A stretch of DNA of 64,000 nucleotides from Zygnema cylindricum (Eukaryota; Streptophyta; Zygnematophyceae; Zygnematales; Zygnemataceae), in contig JBBHKE010002813.1 in assembly GCA_037447655.1 (NCBI GenBank), positions 1 to 64,000 on the forward strand, written 5' to 3'. Shown here piece after piece: positions 1 to 10,385 of the stretch. The translations under genes and the position numbers were made by a program. The notes under the pieces are model-generated. The model was not told the DNA's origin. It made no database searches and was given only the letters and a program-made list of their open reading frames with translations. Positions within the stretch are counted from its first letter, which is position 1, and each line of letters opens with the position of its first letter.

Positions 1-2
1 CC

Positions 3-167
3 GTACCTATGGTTGAGGCCATGGTAGCTCTGGTATTGGCCGACCAGCTCCTCCAACATCACGCCCAGTGCCAAATCATGCCGGCTATGGATATGTCCAC
101 ACCAATTTTTGAAGGCGAGAAAACACTTACTTTAGCACAGCAGGCAGCTATTTACAGCGAGCATTGA
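3..167 (+). CDS. Chorismate synthase, C-terminal end (partial)
   Basis: The window opens inside the last exon of chorismate synthase, the final shikimate enzyme (EPSP to chorismate, FMN-dependent, plastidial in plants). Reading from base 3 gives 54 codons and a TGA at 165-167. Seen: the segment starts with VPMVEAMVALVLADQLL followed by HHAQCQ. This matches the conserved C-terminal helix of the family (PVxEAMVALVLxDQLxxxxAQC in plants). The last ~30 residues (from IMPAMDMSTP onward) are the variable tail. The rest of the gene lies upstream of the window, so length, start and transit peptide cannot be judged. The call rests on one short but highly characteristic block. Confidence 0.85.
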   Translation, partial: VPMVEAMVALVLADQLLQHHAQCQIMPAMDMSTPIFEGEKTLTLAQQAAIYSEH

Positions 168-777
168 GACGCTACTACTACTATGTGAAAGGTCGCCAAG
201 ATCACTTTTGTAGTTATGATTTTTTTGAAGAAAAAGAGAAAATAAAAAAAATTAGCCTCGATTTTGTGTGTGATCGTGTTGTTCGAGTGAGGATGGTTTG
301 TTTGATTTTCTATCGTAATGGATGTTGTTGAATAGTGGTGACTATGCTAATAATGTATATGATCCCACTGTCGAACATGGTAAAAGAATTGGGTTTTGCC
401 GACTATTCACTGTACCCGAGTATTCTTTTAACAAATGAGGTGGCTATGGAAACAACATATGCACTCCGGCTGTCACTGACGATTTGTTTCGGTTTATATC
501 TACGACATACTTTCTTTTAGTCACTCTCCAAAATAGCATGAGTCACATGTCCGATAGTTGTTGGACACCTTTTGTAAGATTTCCTTTGCAAGACAATCAA
601 CAAGTGCATTATTCAAGAAAGCCTTATTTGTATGAGCCACGATATGGGTTCGGAAGGCATTTGACCTGTGTGAGGGTTCCACAAAATATAGTGCAGTTTT
701 TGAATCGGCCCACTATTTTTTATATGTTTGTACAAGGTTGTAGTAATTTTGTAATACATGACCAGGCTATGGTCAAG
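168..777. other. 3' flank of chorismate synthase, no gene seen
   Basis: AT-rich sequence after the stop codon. It presumably holds the 3' UTR in the first 100-200 bases. Short open frames here show no recognisable protein and no splice-consistent continuation. Confidence 0.5.
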
Positions 778-1005
778 TAGTTCATCGCTCATTGTTGTTA
801 GTGTTAAAGTTCTTTTCGTCACATAAAACATCTTTTCTCAGTGCACACTTGTTGAATTGCAAATCGGAGATTGACAATAGGAAGGTGAGGCCCCTTGCCT
901 TCCGGTAGCAACCATAGAACCGACAATCCTACAAGTGTGCACAAAGAAATGGCAATAAAAAAGCTAACACAAAAAACACTAGCACTAATAACGATGAGCG
1001 GTGTA
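778..1005. mobile_element. MITE family 1 (TACACCG termini), copy 1
   Basis: A 228-bp non-autonomous element bounded by TA. The right end reads ...ACTAATAACGATGAGCGGTGTA. Its reverse complement (TACACCGCTCATCGTTATTA) matches the left end (TA...CGCTCATTGTTGTTAGTG) with a small indel. The inverted repeat continues inward: TGCACACTTGT on the left pairs with ACAAGTGTGCA on the right. TA flanks and long inverted repeats suggest a Tc1/mariner-type MITE. Superfamily is inferred. The other copies are at 4967-8024, 9276-9494, 31189-31328, 38480-38707 and 58984-59186. Confidence 0.65.
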
Positions 1006-2866
1006 GTGTATTGGGATAAGCCAAGTAGCTTGCGAAGGTGTCAAGTGGAGCTTCATATTTGCTCCAACCCTATCTCACGGTGATCCTGTGGAACCTTGTG
1101 ACTGTGTTGTTGTATGTTTTAAGTTACAATATTTTGTTGATACCTTTCTTTTTTTCTTTTCTTTTTTCTCTTTGTTGATGCTTCGAATCACGATTAGGTG
1201 CAGTATTGGTGGTAACATGGTCTAACTGGTACCTGGGAGACATCTTGGTAAAAGGTGTTTGAATAAAGAATTCAAATAATCTACTGGGAGTTAGAAAAGT
1301 GGTCTCGAAAGTGGCACTTTAAATGGAGTTGTGTTTTCTAGGCACTTTAGGCACTTTTTCAGATAGTTTTTATTTTTTTAAGTCAGTCGAGTTTCTGAAA
1401 ATGCATTTACAAAGCAAGAGAAGTATCAAAATGTAAACGGAGCTAAAGATACGCACACAAAGAAAAACAAAAAGAAAATGAAAAACATGACCTCAAGCAA
1501 ATGGAAGAGGCAGAAAAAACAAATACATATTTTTTGTTTCTCTTCTGAACCATACGTAGTTTGGTCTACATTTGAATACAGAATTGCAGAAAGAATCCGT
1601 TTGAGACTTAAATGGCTTTTAAGGAATTTTTCTTAATATTTTTGTATGACAATTTTTTTATCTTTCCATTTTTAACATTTTGTCAGTCATTTTGAAATAA
1701 AGTGTGTTTTTGAAACCTATACTAAATGGTAATTTTGTTTCTTTTTTTTTTTCTTTCAAAAATTGTTAACATATTTAGTCTGGTCTACAACAGAATACAG
1801 TATGCTGCTTGGCAATGCAGGAAAATCCTGTTAAACATTTGAGGCTGGAAAATAAATCGTTTGAATGGCTTTTCAAAGTATTTTGCAATTGTGTAAGAAA
1901 TTGCGTGTTTGATTCCAGCCGGTTGAAGTAAATATTAAACTTAAATAGCTTTTACATTGGTTTTTGGACCATTGTGGTAGATCGCTTGTGAATACAACAG
2001 TAATGTATGGATTGGATATAATACTTTTGGTTTATGATATTTTTGGTTTTCAAAAAACATTGAACTCACTCCTTCAGGGCTAGATTGGATTCTTCAACTG
2101 AGAATGTTTGCTTGATTTTTGTAATGATGTTTGTCGTAAAAAATGGTAGATGTTCGAAGAAAGCCTTTCAAAAAGTTCATTGGGAGCTCAAAAAGTGATC
2201 TCAAATGTGAAACAAAAAAGAGATATCTTTTGGACACTTTGTCACCCACTGAGAGTACCTCTGAGGTTCTTTCCACATATAGTTGTGATTTTTCTTAAGG
2301 AAGTGACATTGCTGAAGATAACCACAATTTTCCCTTTTACTATCAGAGTTGTTGCCTCGATAAACAACTATTTTGACAAGGGACAAAGAACTTAGGGTAT
2401 AAAAAAAGAATTTAAGTCCATGGGCCAATCAGTTCATCTTTCAAGATGGGAGAAGAATTTCCACGAGTTTTGGAAAAGTCTCTTGTCATATTACAAGAAG
2501 AAGGTCAGACCATCATATTTCTACTGAAACATATCAGCAAAAAGCCGTTTTATATTTTACAAGAAGGTGATATCGTTGTAGGCAGGGTAACTCTAACCTC
2601 AGAATTTAACTTTTTTCTTTGCTGAATATACAAAATGTACAAAAGTTATTAAAAGAATGTATTTAAGCCTTCAAAAGTATTTTTGAAGTGTGCAGATTTG
2701 TAATTCTCGCATAAATCTGTGATCCTCAAAACTCCTCTGTACACTCAACTATCTACTATTCACAAAAAATATCCGGTCCACTTAGAAAATCTTGAGACAA
2801 TGGTCTTTTTGCCGCAAAAATGGCATTAAGAAAGGCATTAAAAAAGGCTTATGTTTTTTTTCTGCT
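1006..2866. other. Intergenic, no gene recognised
   Basis: AT-rich DNA with homopolymer T and A runs. No recognisable protein, tRNA or element ends were found. The last part before 2867 is the likely 3' UTR of the methyltransferase on the minus strand. Confidence 0.45.
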
Positions 2867-4565
2867 TTATGGCTGATACTGATCCTTTACTCGACCGACT
2901 CTCATATACAAAGGTAATACCACCCTTTTTTTTACGTCAGGATTGCAACCCCAAGCTTTTACAAGAGCTGGCTTAAAATCTTGTACCAAATCACGACCGG
3001 TGGCCTTTTTTGCAAGCTGAGAAGATGAAAGCGTTGACAACCAACCGATACAATCATCCACATTCCATTCCATCTCGCAATTGAAAGTGCCGGTTTCCAC
3101 AGGAATTTCTTGAAATGGAAAATCTATGTCTTTCAATTGGTTGTGCGCAACATCCAATCCTCGTCTCCGATATTTGTGTACCTCAGAGCGACATTCCTGA
3201 AAGGCCAAAAAAAAAAATAACTCATTGTCAAAATATCAAATCACCATTTAACCCACGAGTCAAGAAAAACATCAAAGTACTTCAGTAGAACTTTCAGTCT
3301 TTCCAGACACCAGTGTGTTACAGATAATTTACTTCACCGATTAATCGATTATCACTGAATTCAGAAGTTCAGAGTTCTGATAGAGAAGGAAAGCGACAGG
3401 TTGAAAACATCAACGATGTGCTTGTGAAACAAATTAGCAAAATTTAAAATTGAAAAAGGATATATTTGAAAGTGAAACGACTTCAGTCTAGGATTTGCAA
3501 CTTTCCTTCGGATCAAAATTAAGGACATTTTTGTCAATTTTTCATATGAAGCAAACAAGAGCCCCTTCTCTTTGACGCTCGGCTACACTTAACAACAACT
3601 TCAAGACTAAAAAATAAAACCGAATTCTAACCCTTGGAAGTTTAATTTGGTGGTTTTTGGCTACCAGATGAGAAATAAGAGAAAAGAAATAATGAGAATG
3701 AGAATGAAAAGATGGAAGGAAAGGAGAAAGAGGGAAAAAAGACAAAAAGGAACAGGTGGAGAAAAAGAGATTTTTGCCTTCCTTTTGAACAGCCGCGATT
3801 CACAAGGACAAATTAATTCTTAATTCCTAACAAGCGCAGAAACATAAACACCAAGCCGGCAAAAACATGCTGAGATTAATATTGCACTTGACCTTCTAAA
3901 AATGTTTGTATCATTTGTATTTTTCGACAGGTTTCTAATAAATTCCTTTTCCTCGTCTTTTATATTCCAAATTAAAGACAATTTCCCATGGAAAGGAACT
4001 TTACCTCCACTACTTTGTCAACTTCTGGTTCAATTCGAGGACTTGTGAATCCCCAAGCGCCAAAAACACCTTTATCTTTTTTCAAAACTTTGTAAACAGT
4101 TTGATAAAAAACTCTTCTGTCCAGCCAGTGTAATCCACAAGCAACAGTCACTAAATCCACACTATTTGGTTCCAGAGTAAGACCGGATTCTGAATAATCT
4201 TTATCTGCATCTGAAACTTGAAATTCAATATTAGGAATGTTTATGATAGTTTTCGCACGTGCGATTTGCTCAGAGCTGACGTCAGTTGCAAAAACTTTGT
4301 CAAAATATTCAGCCAATCCGATGGCTGCTTGGCCATTTCCTGTGGCGACGTCCCAGGCGAGAGAGGGAGAGGGAGAGGGAGAGGGAGAGGGAGAGGGAGA
4401 GAGAGAGTTTGAAACTTCCTTGCAGAGAGAATACAGGAAAGTGAACAAACTGCGAGGATAGTGAGGGCGATAGAGAGAATAGATATCAGAATGGTTGAAG
4501 AGATGCTTGTTGTCTTCCGGTATTGTAGAGGAGGGAGAGGGAGGGAGAGAGCTGGAGCTTTCCAT
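2867..4565 (-). CDS. SAM-dependent methyltransferase, embryo-abundant-protein type
   Basis: Two exons on the minus strand: 4565-4005 (ATG at 4565) and 3196-2867 (stop at 2867). The intron has a GTAAAG donor and a TTTCAG acceptor in phase 0, giving 296 aa. Seen: class I methyltransferase motif I, AWDVATGNGQAAIGLAEYF, then an acidic loop (FATDVSSEQI) and the post-motif VDLVTVACGLHWLD. The second exon ends LYMRVGRVKDQ. The family is the plant EMB-type proteins related to small-molecule (trans-aconitate-like) methyltransferases. The substrate is unknown. Residues ~56-68 are a Ser-Pro dipeptide run encoded by a GAGAGG microsatellite, likely a flexible linker between the N-terminal helix and the Rossmann core. 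It is transcribed toward chorismate synthase (convergent). The N-terminus SSSSLPPSPSS is low complexity and no clear organelle signal is evident. Confidence 0.85.
4373..4407. repeat. In-frame GAGAGG microsatellite
   Basis: A (GAGAGG)n hexanucleotide repeat inside exon 1 of the methyltransferase. It is read on the minus strand as alternating Ser-Pro codons. The unit is six bases, so length changes would keep the frame. Confidence 0.8.
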
Positions 4566-4966
4566 CTCTCTTCTACTTTTTATAAATATTTTTATAATCC
4601 TTATCTTATCTTCTTAGAAGCTTGTTTGTAAGTCTACTCCAAAACTGTTGTACGAAAGTACAGAAATCTTGTACAAAGTTTTGTACAAAAATCTTGTACA
4701 GGTAATACTTAATTTCAAATAAATGCCAAATGAGTGGAAGGGAATAAATTGCTTTCTTCCTGGCAATACGGAAGACACGTACGGCACGGAATACGGAAAA
4801 CGGAATACGTAATACGAAATACGGAATACGTTCAGATACGTTCAAGGCTTGCAGACTTCAGAGTGTTTCTTTTTTTTTTTTTTTTTACTTTCCACTTGAA
4901 TTTTATTTCAGTTCATTTTCTAGCAAAGCAGAGGAGAGCCATAATTTCTGTATCAAGATAGAACAG
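4566..4966. other. 5' flank of the methyltransferase gene
   Basis: Upstream region of the minus-strand methyltransferase. It holds repeated CTTGTACA/TTTGTACA words (about 4650-4705), a short degenerate array of GGAATACG-like units (about 4789-4845) and an A/T-run boundary near 4870. No gene was seen. Confidence 0.45.
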
Positions 4967-5082
4967 TACTCTGTGAAGCGCTATTAGGGTAATTTCGCAT
5001 GTAACAGAAACTTAGTCTTGTTACTTTGTATTTTAGCGAAGATTCTCCTTACAGATTTCAGAGCATTCGTATGTAAAAAAAT

Positions 5083-5867
5083 TAGTGTTGTGTATCGGTA
5101 AGGATTTACCGATGACCAATATGGACCTTTTTTCGGGTTCCCGATAATCGATATATTGGTACGATATATCGACATCGGTCTTATCGCCGATAAGTAGCCG
5201 ATAATATCGGGTACTTATCGGCGATAATGCCGATAACGATAACTATCGGCGATAACTGTACGGAACGTACAGATAAATGTACGGCCTGTACACGCACTTG
5301 TAAATCCTATTTCCCGGACGCGCAACGGACCCCCTTACTCCCGATTCCGGTAAAAAATCGCGATTTTTCCATCATTATTCCTAATTTAAGGGGGTTTTCA
5401 AAATTCCTGCTGCCATAATTTTCAAAATATGGCGTCTGGAAATGGCGGCAGTCTGACAGGTGTGTTCGTCTGCTTCTTTCAGTCTGTTCATCTTTTTTTG
5501 GAAAAAGTTTGATTCAGAAATTTTACTATGTATTTTATTTTTTTCATTTCGATAGTATACATTTATAACAATAAAGTATTAACTTATATTGTCTACGTTT
5601 ATGTGCAGCGCTGTCCGTAAAAGTTTTCAGTTAAATAGATACGCGGAACAGATTCTTATACGTGGCATTCCACGCTATATAATGAAAATAATATAATACA
5701 GTATGTTATACAGTACTATTGTATGCATACTATATTTTTAAAAAGTTATCGCCGATATGGAATTTGTTGGTCCCAGACCGATATATCGGGACCTCTGACC
5801 GTTCGATAACCGATAACTATCTGTATCGGTGTTATCGCGATAAGTTTTTTACCGATACACAACACTA
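5083..5867. mobile_element. hAT family 1 non-autonomous element
   Basis: 785 bp with perfect 19-bp terminal inverted repeats TAGTGTTGTGTATCGGTAA / TTACCGATACACAACACTA and a perfect 8-bp TSD, AAAAAAAT (5075-5082 and 5868-5875). The 8-bp TSD and TAGTG termini place it in the hAT superfamily. Subterminal regions are packed with TATCGG/CCGATA words in both orientations, as expected of hAT transposase binding sites. No transposase ORF is present. Confidence 0.9.
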
Positions 5868-5936
5868 AAAAAAATGAAATTGTAACTTTAGATTGTGACA
5901 GATGTAGACGTGGGTGTAATTTGTGACGGTTGTATT

Positions 5937-7019
5937 CATAGTTCAAAAGTAGGCGTTTTATGGTAGGCCTTTGGTCGGCGACTTCAACGTAAGTTGTGTT
6001 ATGGGCTTTTCATGTGATCTTCTTAGATCGCTACTTTTATCAGCGACCATCCAATCGTCAGAATCTGGCAGTGTAAATAAATATTTTTGGTCCTAATGTT
6101 CTAATTGGTCCAATTTTTGGGCCGAATGTTTTAATTGGTCCGAATAGGTCCGATTACAATATGAGTCTTAAGGTAACCTTCCATCAGGCGAAAAGTGGGG
6201 TTGTTTACTGGAGAAAGTACCATTCCGTACTAAGTCGTACTGTTTTTTTTTTATTTTTTTTACAAAAGATGTTTACCAAAAATTCGTTAAGATTCTCCAG
6301 ATTTTTTGGCGAAAACTTCCACTGTCCGATTTTGAATTTTTGACGCAAATGCCCCTTCTATCCAGTTTTTGGCGAGTCTCCTCCGACTGTCCTTAGGAGG
6401 ACACTTTGTGCTACCTGGATGAGTGTATTGGTCCACTTGTAAAAGTCAGAGTCAATCCACGACGGACGTGAAGTTATATACTTACATGTGGCAAATGGCG
6501 TGTACCTTCTCACATCAAAGCCACCTTGTTCGACAACAAAATCTTGGTTGTGGGACATTTTGTCTCGCCTCTGCTGGTACAGCCATAATGCATGAACGTA
6601 CAAAAGGTACATTCATCGACATTTGTACAAATTTTCATTTTGCAACGGTTTTCGTGGCCGTTGATACAACGACAAATACAATAAGGTTCAGATTGTACAT
6701 TAGCGTGACGCAACTAGATATTTTAATCGGCGTCCGCCCGTACAGATACGCAATTGAGATTTTGTACTTTTCAAAACTTTCATTATTCCCGGCCGGCTCA
6801 GCAAGATCCTACGTGGTACCAATCGCAATCTAACACGTAAGCAACTTTTGTCTCGCTGCCACGACCTGATGGAAAGGTGCTACGAATATTGCTGCCAGTA
6901 AACGTGACCGTACGATTATTGGGAACGCCGGACGGAAGGTTACCCTTAAGGTCATATTGAATGTTTTGCGTACAGTAGGCATATTGTATGGGCCTCCTTT
7001 CACCTACTTTTGAACTATG
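5937..7019. mobile_element. Family C element, copy 1 (hAT- or Mutator-like)
   Basis: Termini CATAGTTCAAAAGTAGG and CCTACTTTTGAACTATG are perfect inverted repeats. An 8-bp TSD GTTGTATT lies at 5929-5936 and 7020-7027. A 9-bp reading is possible if the terminal G is counted, so hAT and Mutator cannot be separated. It is interrupted by the Harbinger MITE at 6171-6945. Without that it is ~305 bp. The second copy is at 57560-58016. Confidence 0.8.
6171..6945. mobile_element. Harbinger MITE family A, copy 1
   Basis: 775 bp, TSD TTA at 6168-6170 and 6946-6948. Termini are AGGTAACCTTCCATCAGGCG and the inverse ...CGGACGGAAGGTTACCC. Copy 2 at 32664-33457 has the better preserved terminus GGGTAACCTTCCATCAGGCG. 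The uninterrupted host sequence at 57927-57945 (family C copy 2) shows the empty site with a single TTA, which confirms the boundaries. There is no transposase. Short open frames inside are similar between the copies but match no known protein. Confidence 0.9.
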
Positions 7020-7561
7020 GTTGTATTGTAGACGACTAAAAAACTCGCGACAATTGATGACGTGTACAAAACAGTGACAGTTGTAGACGTCTAACTACTT
7101 GTGACATTGTATATGTTAATGGTTTGCGACATTTTGACGTCACGCTCAAAATATGACAGCGTCGACGTCACAATTTCTAAATCTTTCCGCCATGGTTTCT
7201 CGATTGTGTTTTTTTGTCCTTTCTCACTCTACTTGCCATCAAAATACGCCCTAAGATATTAAAAATAAATATTTTTTAGAGATCTTTCATTTGATACCAT
7301 TATTGACGTTTTTCATTGCAAGAATATTGAGATAGAGGCAACAGTGGGACCGAGAGAAAGAGAGAGGCGCTTTCATGGACTTCGCTTTTGCGAAATGGCG
7401 TCGGTGGGTCGAGACCCCTCCACGGCCCTTGTACGGAAAATGGTACGTACAGGCAGTAAACATGCAGCTGGTTTTTTGTTTGGTACTCTGCGCACGAGAG
7501 TTGTAAAAAACTTCCGACACGTGCAACAATGTTTGCCTATTCGCTGGCATCTTGGAACTTT

Positions 7562-7593
7562 ATTTAAAATCACCTCGCGAGGTGATTTTATAT
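7562..7593. repeat. Perfect palindrome inside family B element
   Basis: AATCACCTCGCGAGGTGATT and flanking bases form a near-perfect palindrome centred at ~7578. It is also present in the inverted family B copy near 57048-57075. It probably marks a conserved internal feature of the element. Confidence 0.75.
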
Positions 7594-8024
7594 AAAGTTT
7601 GAAGATGAGATGGAAGGACGTGAAAATGGGTCGAAACGCGCTAGACGACAAATTGCCTCGAGCTAAACGACAAACTACAGTACATATAAAGTTTCATGGT
7701 AATGCAACTTGCATGGTGGTAATTTCGTTTTTTGGTACGTCTGCAGATTTTCTCGTTTTTTTCTAAGTTATGGAGGAAAACGACAGAAAATAATTGTAAC
7801 TTTAGCACATGTGAAAGTACTCTTAGTGTTATTGTTTTTTTTGTCTCTTAAAACATCTTTTCTCCGTACACGCTCTTCGGAATATGGATCTGACGGTTGC
7901 GATTGAAAAATAAGATTCCCACCTTCCGATTAGTGGTCTCGAAGTGAAAATCGGACCTATGTACGGAGAAAATACGTATTAAGTGGCGACAATTTTATTA
8001 ACACTAATACCGATTGACGGTGTA

Positions 8025-8333
8025 CTCCTTGAAGCGCTACGAAAGGAAATTATCTCTGTCAATTCAAAATTGTTGGGGACAAAGGATGTGGAAATTCATA
8101 GCCGCTTACTTAGTTTTATTTATCACAAATACTATTTTATGGTCATGACCAGAAAAAACAAGCACAAAATTGTAGGGTTACAGTAACTCTTGTTACTAAC
8201 TCTGGTTCTTATTAACTATGATTAAAGGTGCGGAATTCATTTGGGAATAGATTAAGGATTTGTTTCGCTGTCGTATTTATAACTTTTACGAAAGCGACAA
8301 AAAACGACCCTAAATTATTACGCAAACGCCAAA
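8025..8333. other. Inter-element spacer, nothing recognised
   Basis: A short stretch between two elements. No gene, repeat ends or RNA gene seen. Confidence 0.4.
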
Positions 8334-9076
8334 GGGTGTATCTCCATGTACTCATAACTTAGAGAAAAAACTGTCTTTTAGCGCAGATCCGGCGGACCCG
8401 GGTTTCAAGTGTCCCTATGTGTAAAAACGGAATTAAAACTTAAGGGTGTTACGATTGTATACGCTGACATGCGCGTGACGGCTGCCAACGTCTACAATCT
8501 GCGATTCTCCAAATTGTTCGTGAGAGGCGGCGAGTCCAAGTTGATGTGGCGCCCTCAGAGATTTTTCACGTTTTCGTGAAATGGTATCGGAATCTTCAGA
8601 TCCCCTGAAATGAAGAAATCCGTACTGAACAGAACCTGACAAAACGAAACTAATTATGTACTTGATGGACGCAAACGGACAAAACGTACTGAATGAAAAT
8701 TGACAAAACGAAACAAATTATGTACTTTGATGGACGCAAAAGGACAAAATATACCGAATTGTGTCTTTTTTGTCGTCGCTTGAAAAATTACTACACGTGT
8801 GTATACGTGTTATTATTTGTTTAGCAGAAATACTTTGTTTTAAAAAACACCGTCCCTGTTTTTTGAAGAAAAGTTTGAAGATGACGTTTTTTGGCGTGGC
8901 CGTGGGTCGAAGAGCACAAGACGACAACATGTAGTACATTTTAAATTCGATGATGACGCAAAATGTACTTCTCCTTTTTTCTATTTTTTTGTACGGTTGA
9001 CACTTACGGGGTACGGCGCTAAGTTTTAGAGGAAAACGACAGAAAAACACTTACTTAGTCACATGGAGACGTACCC
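8334..9076. mobile_element. Harbinger-like family B, copy 3
   Basis: Left end GGGTGTATCTCCATGTAC, right end (inverted) GGGTACGTCTCCATGTGAC. TAA follows the right end and AAA/CAA precedes the left, so the TSD is imperfect. Inner right-end sequence (GTCGTTTTCCTC, read inward) matches the other family B copies. A ~65-bp tandem duplication lies inside at about 8630-8757 (units with ACAAAACGAAAC and ATGGACGCAAA). It has no coding capacity. Confidence 0.6.
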
Positions 9077-9275
9077 TAAGTTTTACGTCCTAACAATGAA
9101 TATTCCAATCTGTTTGCAATGGAATACCGACCTAACCGTGACTGAAGGTGAACTACGGTAGAGTTGTACCACTAGTACGGTCGAGACCTTTTTTGGGCGA
9201 AAATGATAGAACAGTGTAAACAACTCTTGTAAAAGGTAGTGGAATAGAATCGGCCACGTCTATCTTTCCTACAAC

Positions 9276-9494
9276 TACACCGTCGATCGTATTTAGCATC
9301 AATGTTTTTTTTGTCTGTTAAAACATGTTTTCTCCGTACACACATGTCGGATTTTGGATCTGACGGTTGCGATTGAAAGGTAATGTTCTCAGCTTACAAT
9401 GATGGTCTTAAACTGAAAATTGGACAAGAGTGTACGGAGAAAGATGCTTTAAGAGACAAAAAAAACATTGACGCTAAATACGATCGACGGTGTA
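9276..9494. mobile_element. MITE family 1, copy 3
   Basis: 219 bp including the flanking TA. It has the best-preserved long terminal inverted repeats of the family, about 63 bp each side: TACACCGTCGATCGTATTTA, then a GTTTTTTTTGTCT run, ending at TCTCCGTACAC. The two arms differ at only a few positions, so this copy is relatively young or selected as a hairpin. Confidence 0.85.
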
Positions 9495-9895
9495 GTGTTA
9501 TATGTTCTAATTAACGCACTAACAATCATTAGTCCTTAAGGCTAATAAGTAATAACGATGGGGAGTGAAGACAGCGCGCAGGTAAGGGTCACTTTCGAGT
9601 TTGAAAAGAACATGAAGATCGGCACGACTGGTACCGATTATGATGTCACATCAGTCCAAAAGCTCAACAATTTTTGTACGGTTACGGTAGATAAATAATT
9701 AAATATAGTACCCCTGTCGCCAGGTCGCCAGCGGTCGAAGTGAAGTTCCACGCGCAGTGAGGACCGTCAGATTGCTGAATACTGAAGAACTGAATCCTGT
9801 TGTCCTCTACTACGTATTCGGTTTTGTACATCGGCGAAGGTGTCGATATTAGCGATGCATCAGTTTTGACATGCGTTGATATATCAACCGGCAAA
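9495..9895. other. Inter-element spacer
   Basis: No gene recognised. A short minus-strand open frame overlaps the TSD of the next element and has no known match. Confidence 0.35.
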
Positions 9896-9903
9896 CTGTC
9901 GGC

Positions 9904-10377
9904 TAGAGGTCTCAAACGGTCAACCGAAACCGTAACCGATCGTTAACCGACCGTTAACCGACCGCCCGCGTCGGATCCGGAACGGATTCGGGTGCCAAAT
10001 TTGGGGGGCCGGGCGGATTCGGGCGGTTGATTCACAGAAAATAAAATAAAATCGGTTACTTTCGGGTAAGCAAAAAACAAAAAAAAATTGAAAGTTTTGT
10101 ATTGTCCATACTATCCAACATTATTGTACTTTGTACTCTCGGTATCGTGGAAAGTATAAGGGAAATGTACCATTAATTTCGTACTTATTCGGGTACGGGC
10201 GGGTACTGGTAGTTGCAAGAAATCGAGTTTCGATTAACTTTAATTTTTGTAAACGGGTTTCTGGTAACGGTTAACAATTTTGGAGCGACATAACCCGATC
10301 GGGTGTCGGGTACTAAGATTTTGAAAAAAAAAACGGTCGGTTTCGGTTATCTAAAATTTTGACTTTTACGACCTCTG
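9904..10377. mobile_element. hAT family 2 non-autonomous element, copy 1
   Basis: 474 bp with perfect 8-bp TSD CTGTCGGC (9896-9903 and 10378-10385). Termini are TAGAGGTCTCAAACGGTCA on the left and ...TTTTACGACCTCTG on the right (short inverted repeat AGAGGTC). The subterminal region is packed with GGTCGGTTAAC / CCGACCGTTAAC words. It matches copy 2 at 31644-32388 over most of its length. No ORF for a transposase. Confidence 0.88.
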
Positions 10378-10385
10378 CTGTCGGC

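Larger units (their letters stand above)
4987..7822. mobile_element. Harbinger-like family B element, copy 1 (host of nested insertions)
   Basis: Left end GGGTAATTTCGCATGTAAC, right end ...CATGTGAAAGTACTC, flanked by TTA at 4984-4986 and 7823-7825. The ends are imperfect inverted repeats. They match family B copy 2 (56814-58267, opposite orientation), including the internal stretches TAGCGAAGATTCTCC and GTCGTTTTCCTC and the palindrome AATCACCTCGCGAGGTGATT. A 3-bp TWA TSD with GGG-starting termini is typical of PIF/Harbinger. It has no intact transposase, so it is non-autonomous. It contains a hAT element (5083-5867) and family C (5937-7019), which itself contains a Harbinger MITE (6171-6945). 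Confidence 0.7.
4967..8024. mobile_element. MITE family 1, copy 2, split by nested insertions
   Basis: The right part (7823-8024) is a clear family-1 half: TTAGTGTTATTG, TTTTTTTTGTCTCTTAAAAC, TTTTCTCCGTACAC near its left side, and ...ACACTAATACCGATTGACGGTGTA at the right end. The left terminus (4967-4986) precedes a Harbinger-like element inserted at TTA. It matches the inverted right end only moderately (about 21 of 27 when rejoined). The right flank after the TA also resembles this left stretch (TACTC..TGAAGCGCTA at both places), so the exact left end is less sure. Confidence 0.5.

Noticed and set aside
6423-6833. 136-codon frame inside Harbinger MITE A copy 1
   Set aside because: Non-autonomous element interior; similar frames in copy 2 are explained by DNA homology unless codon bias is shown.
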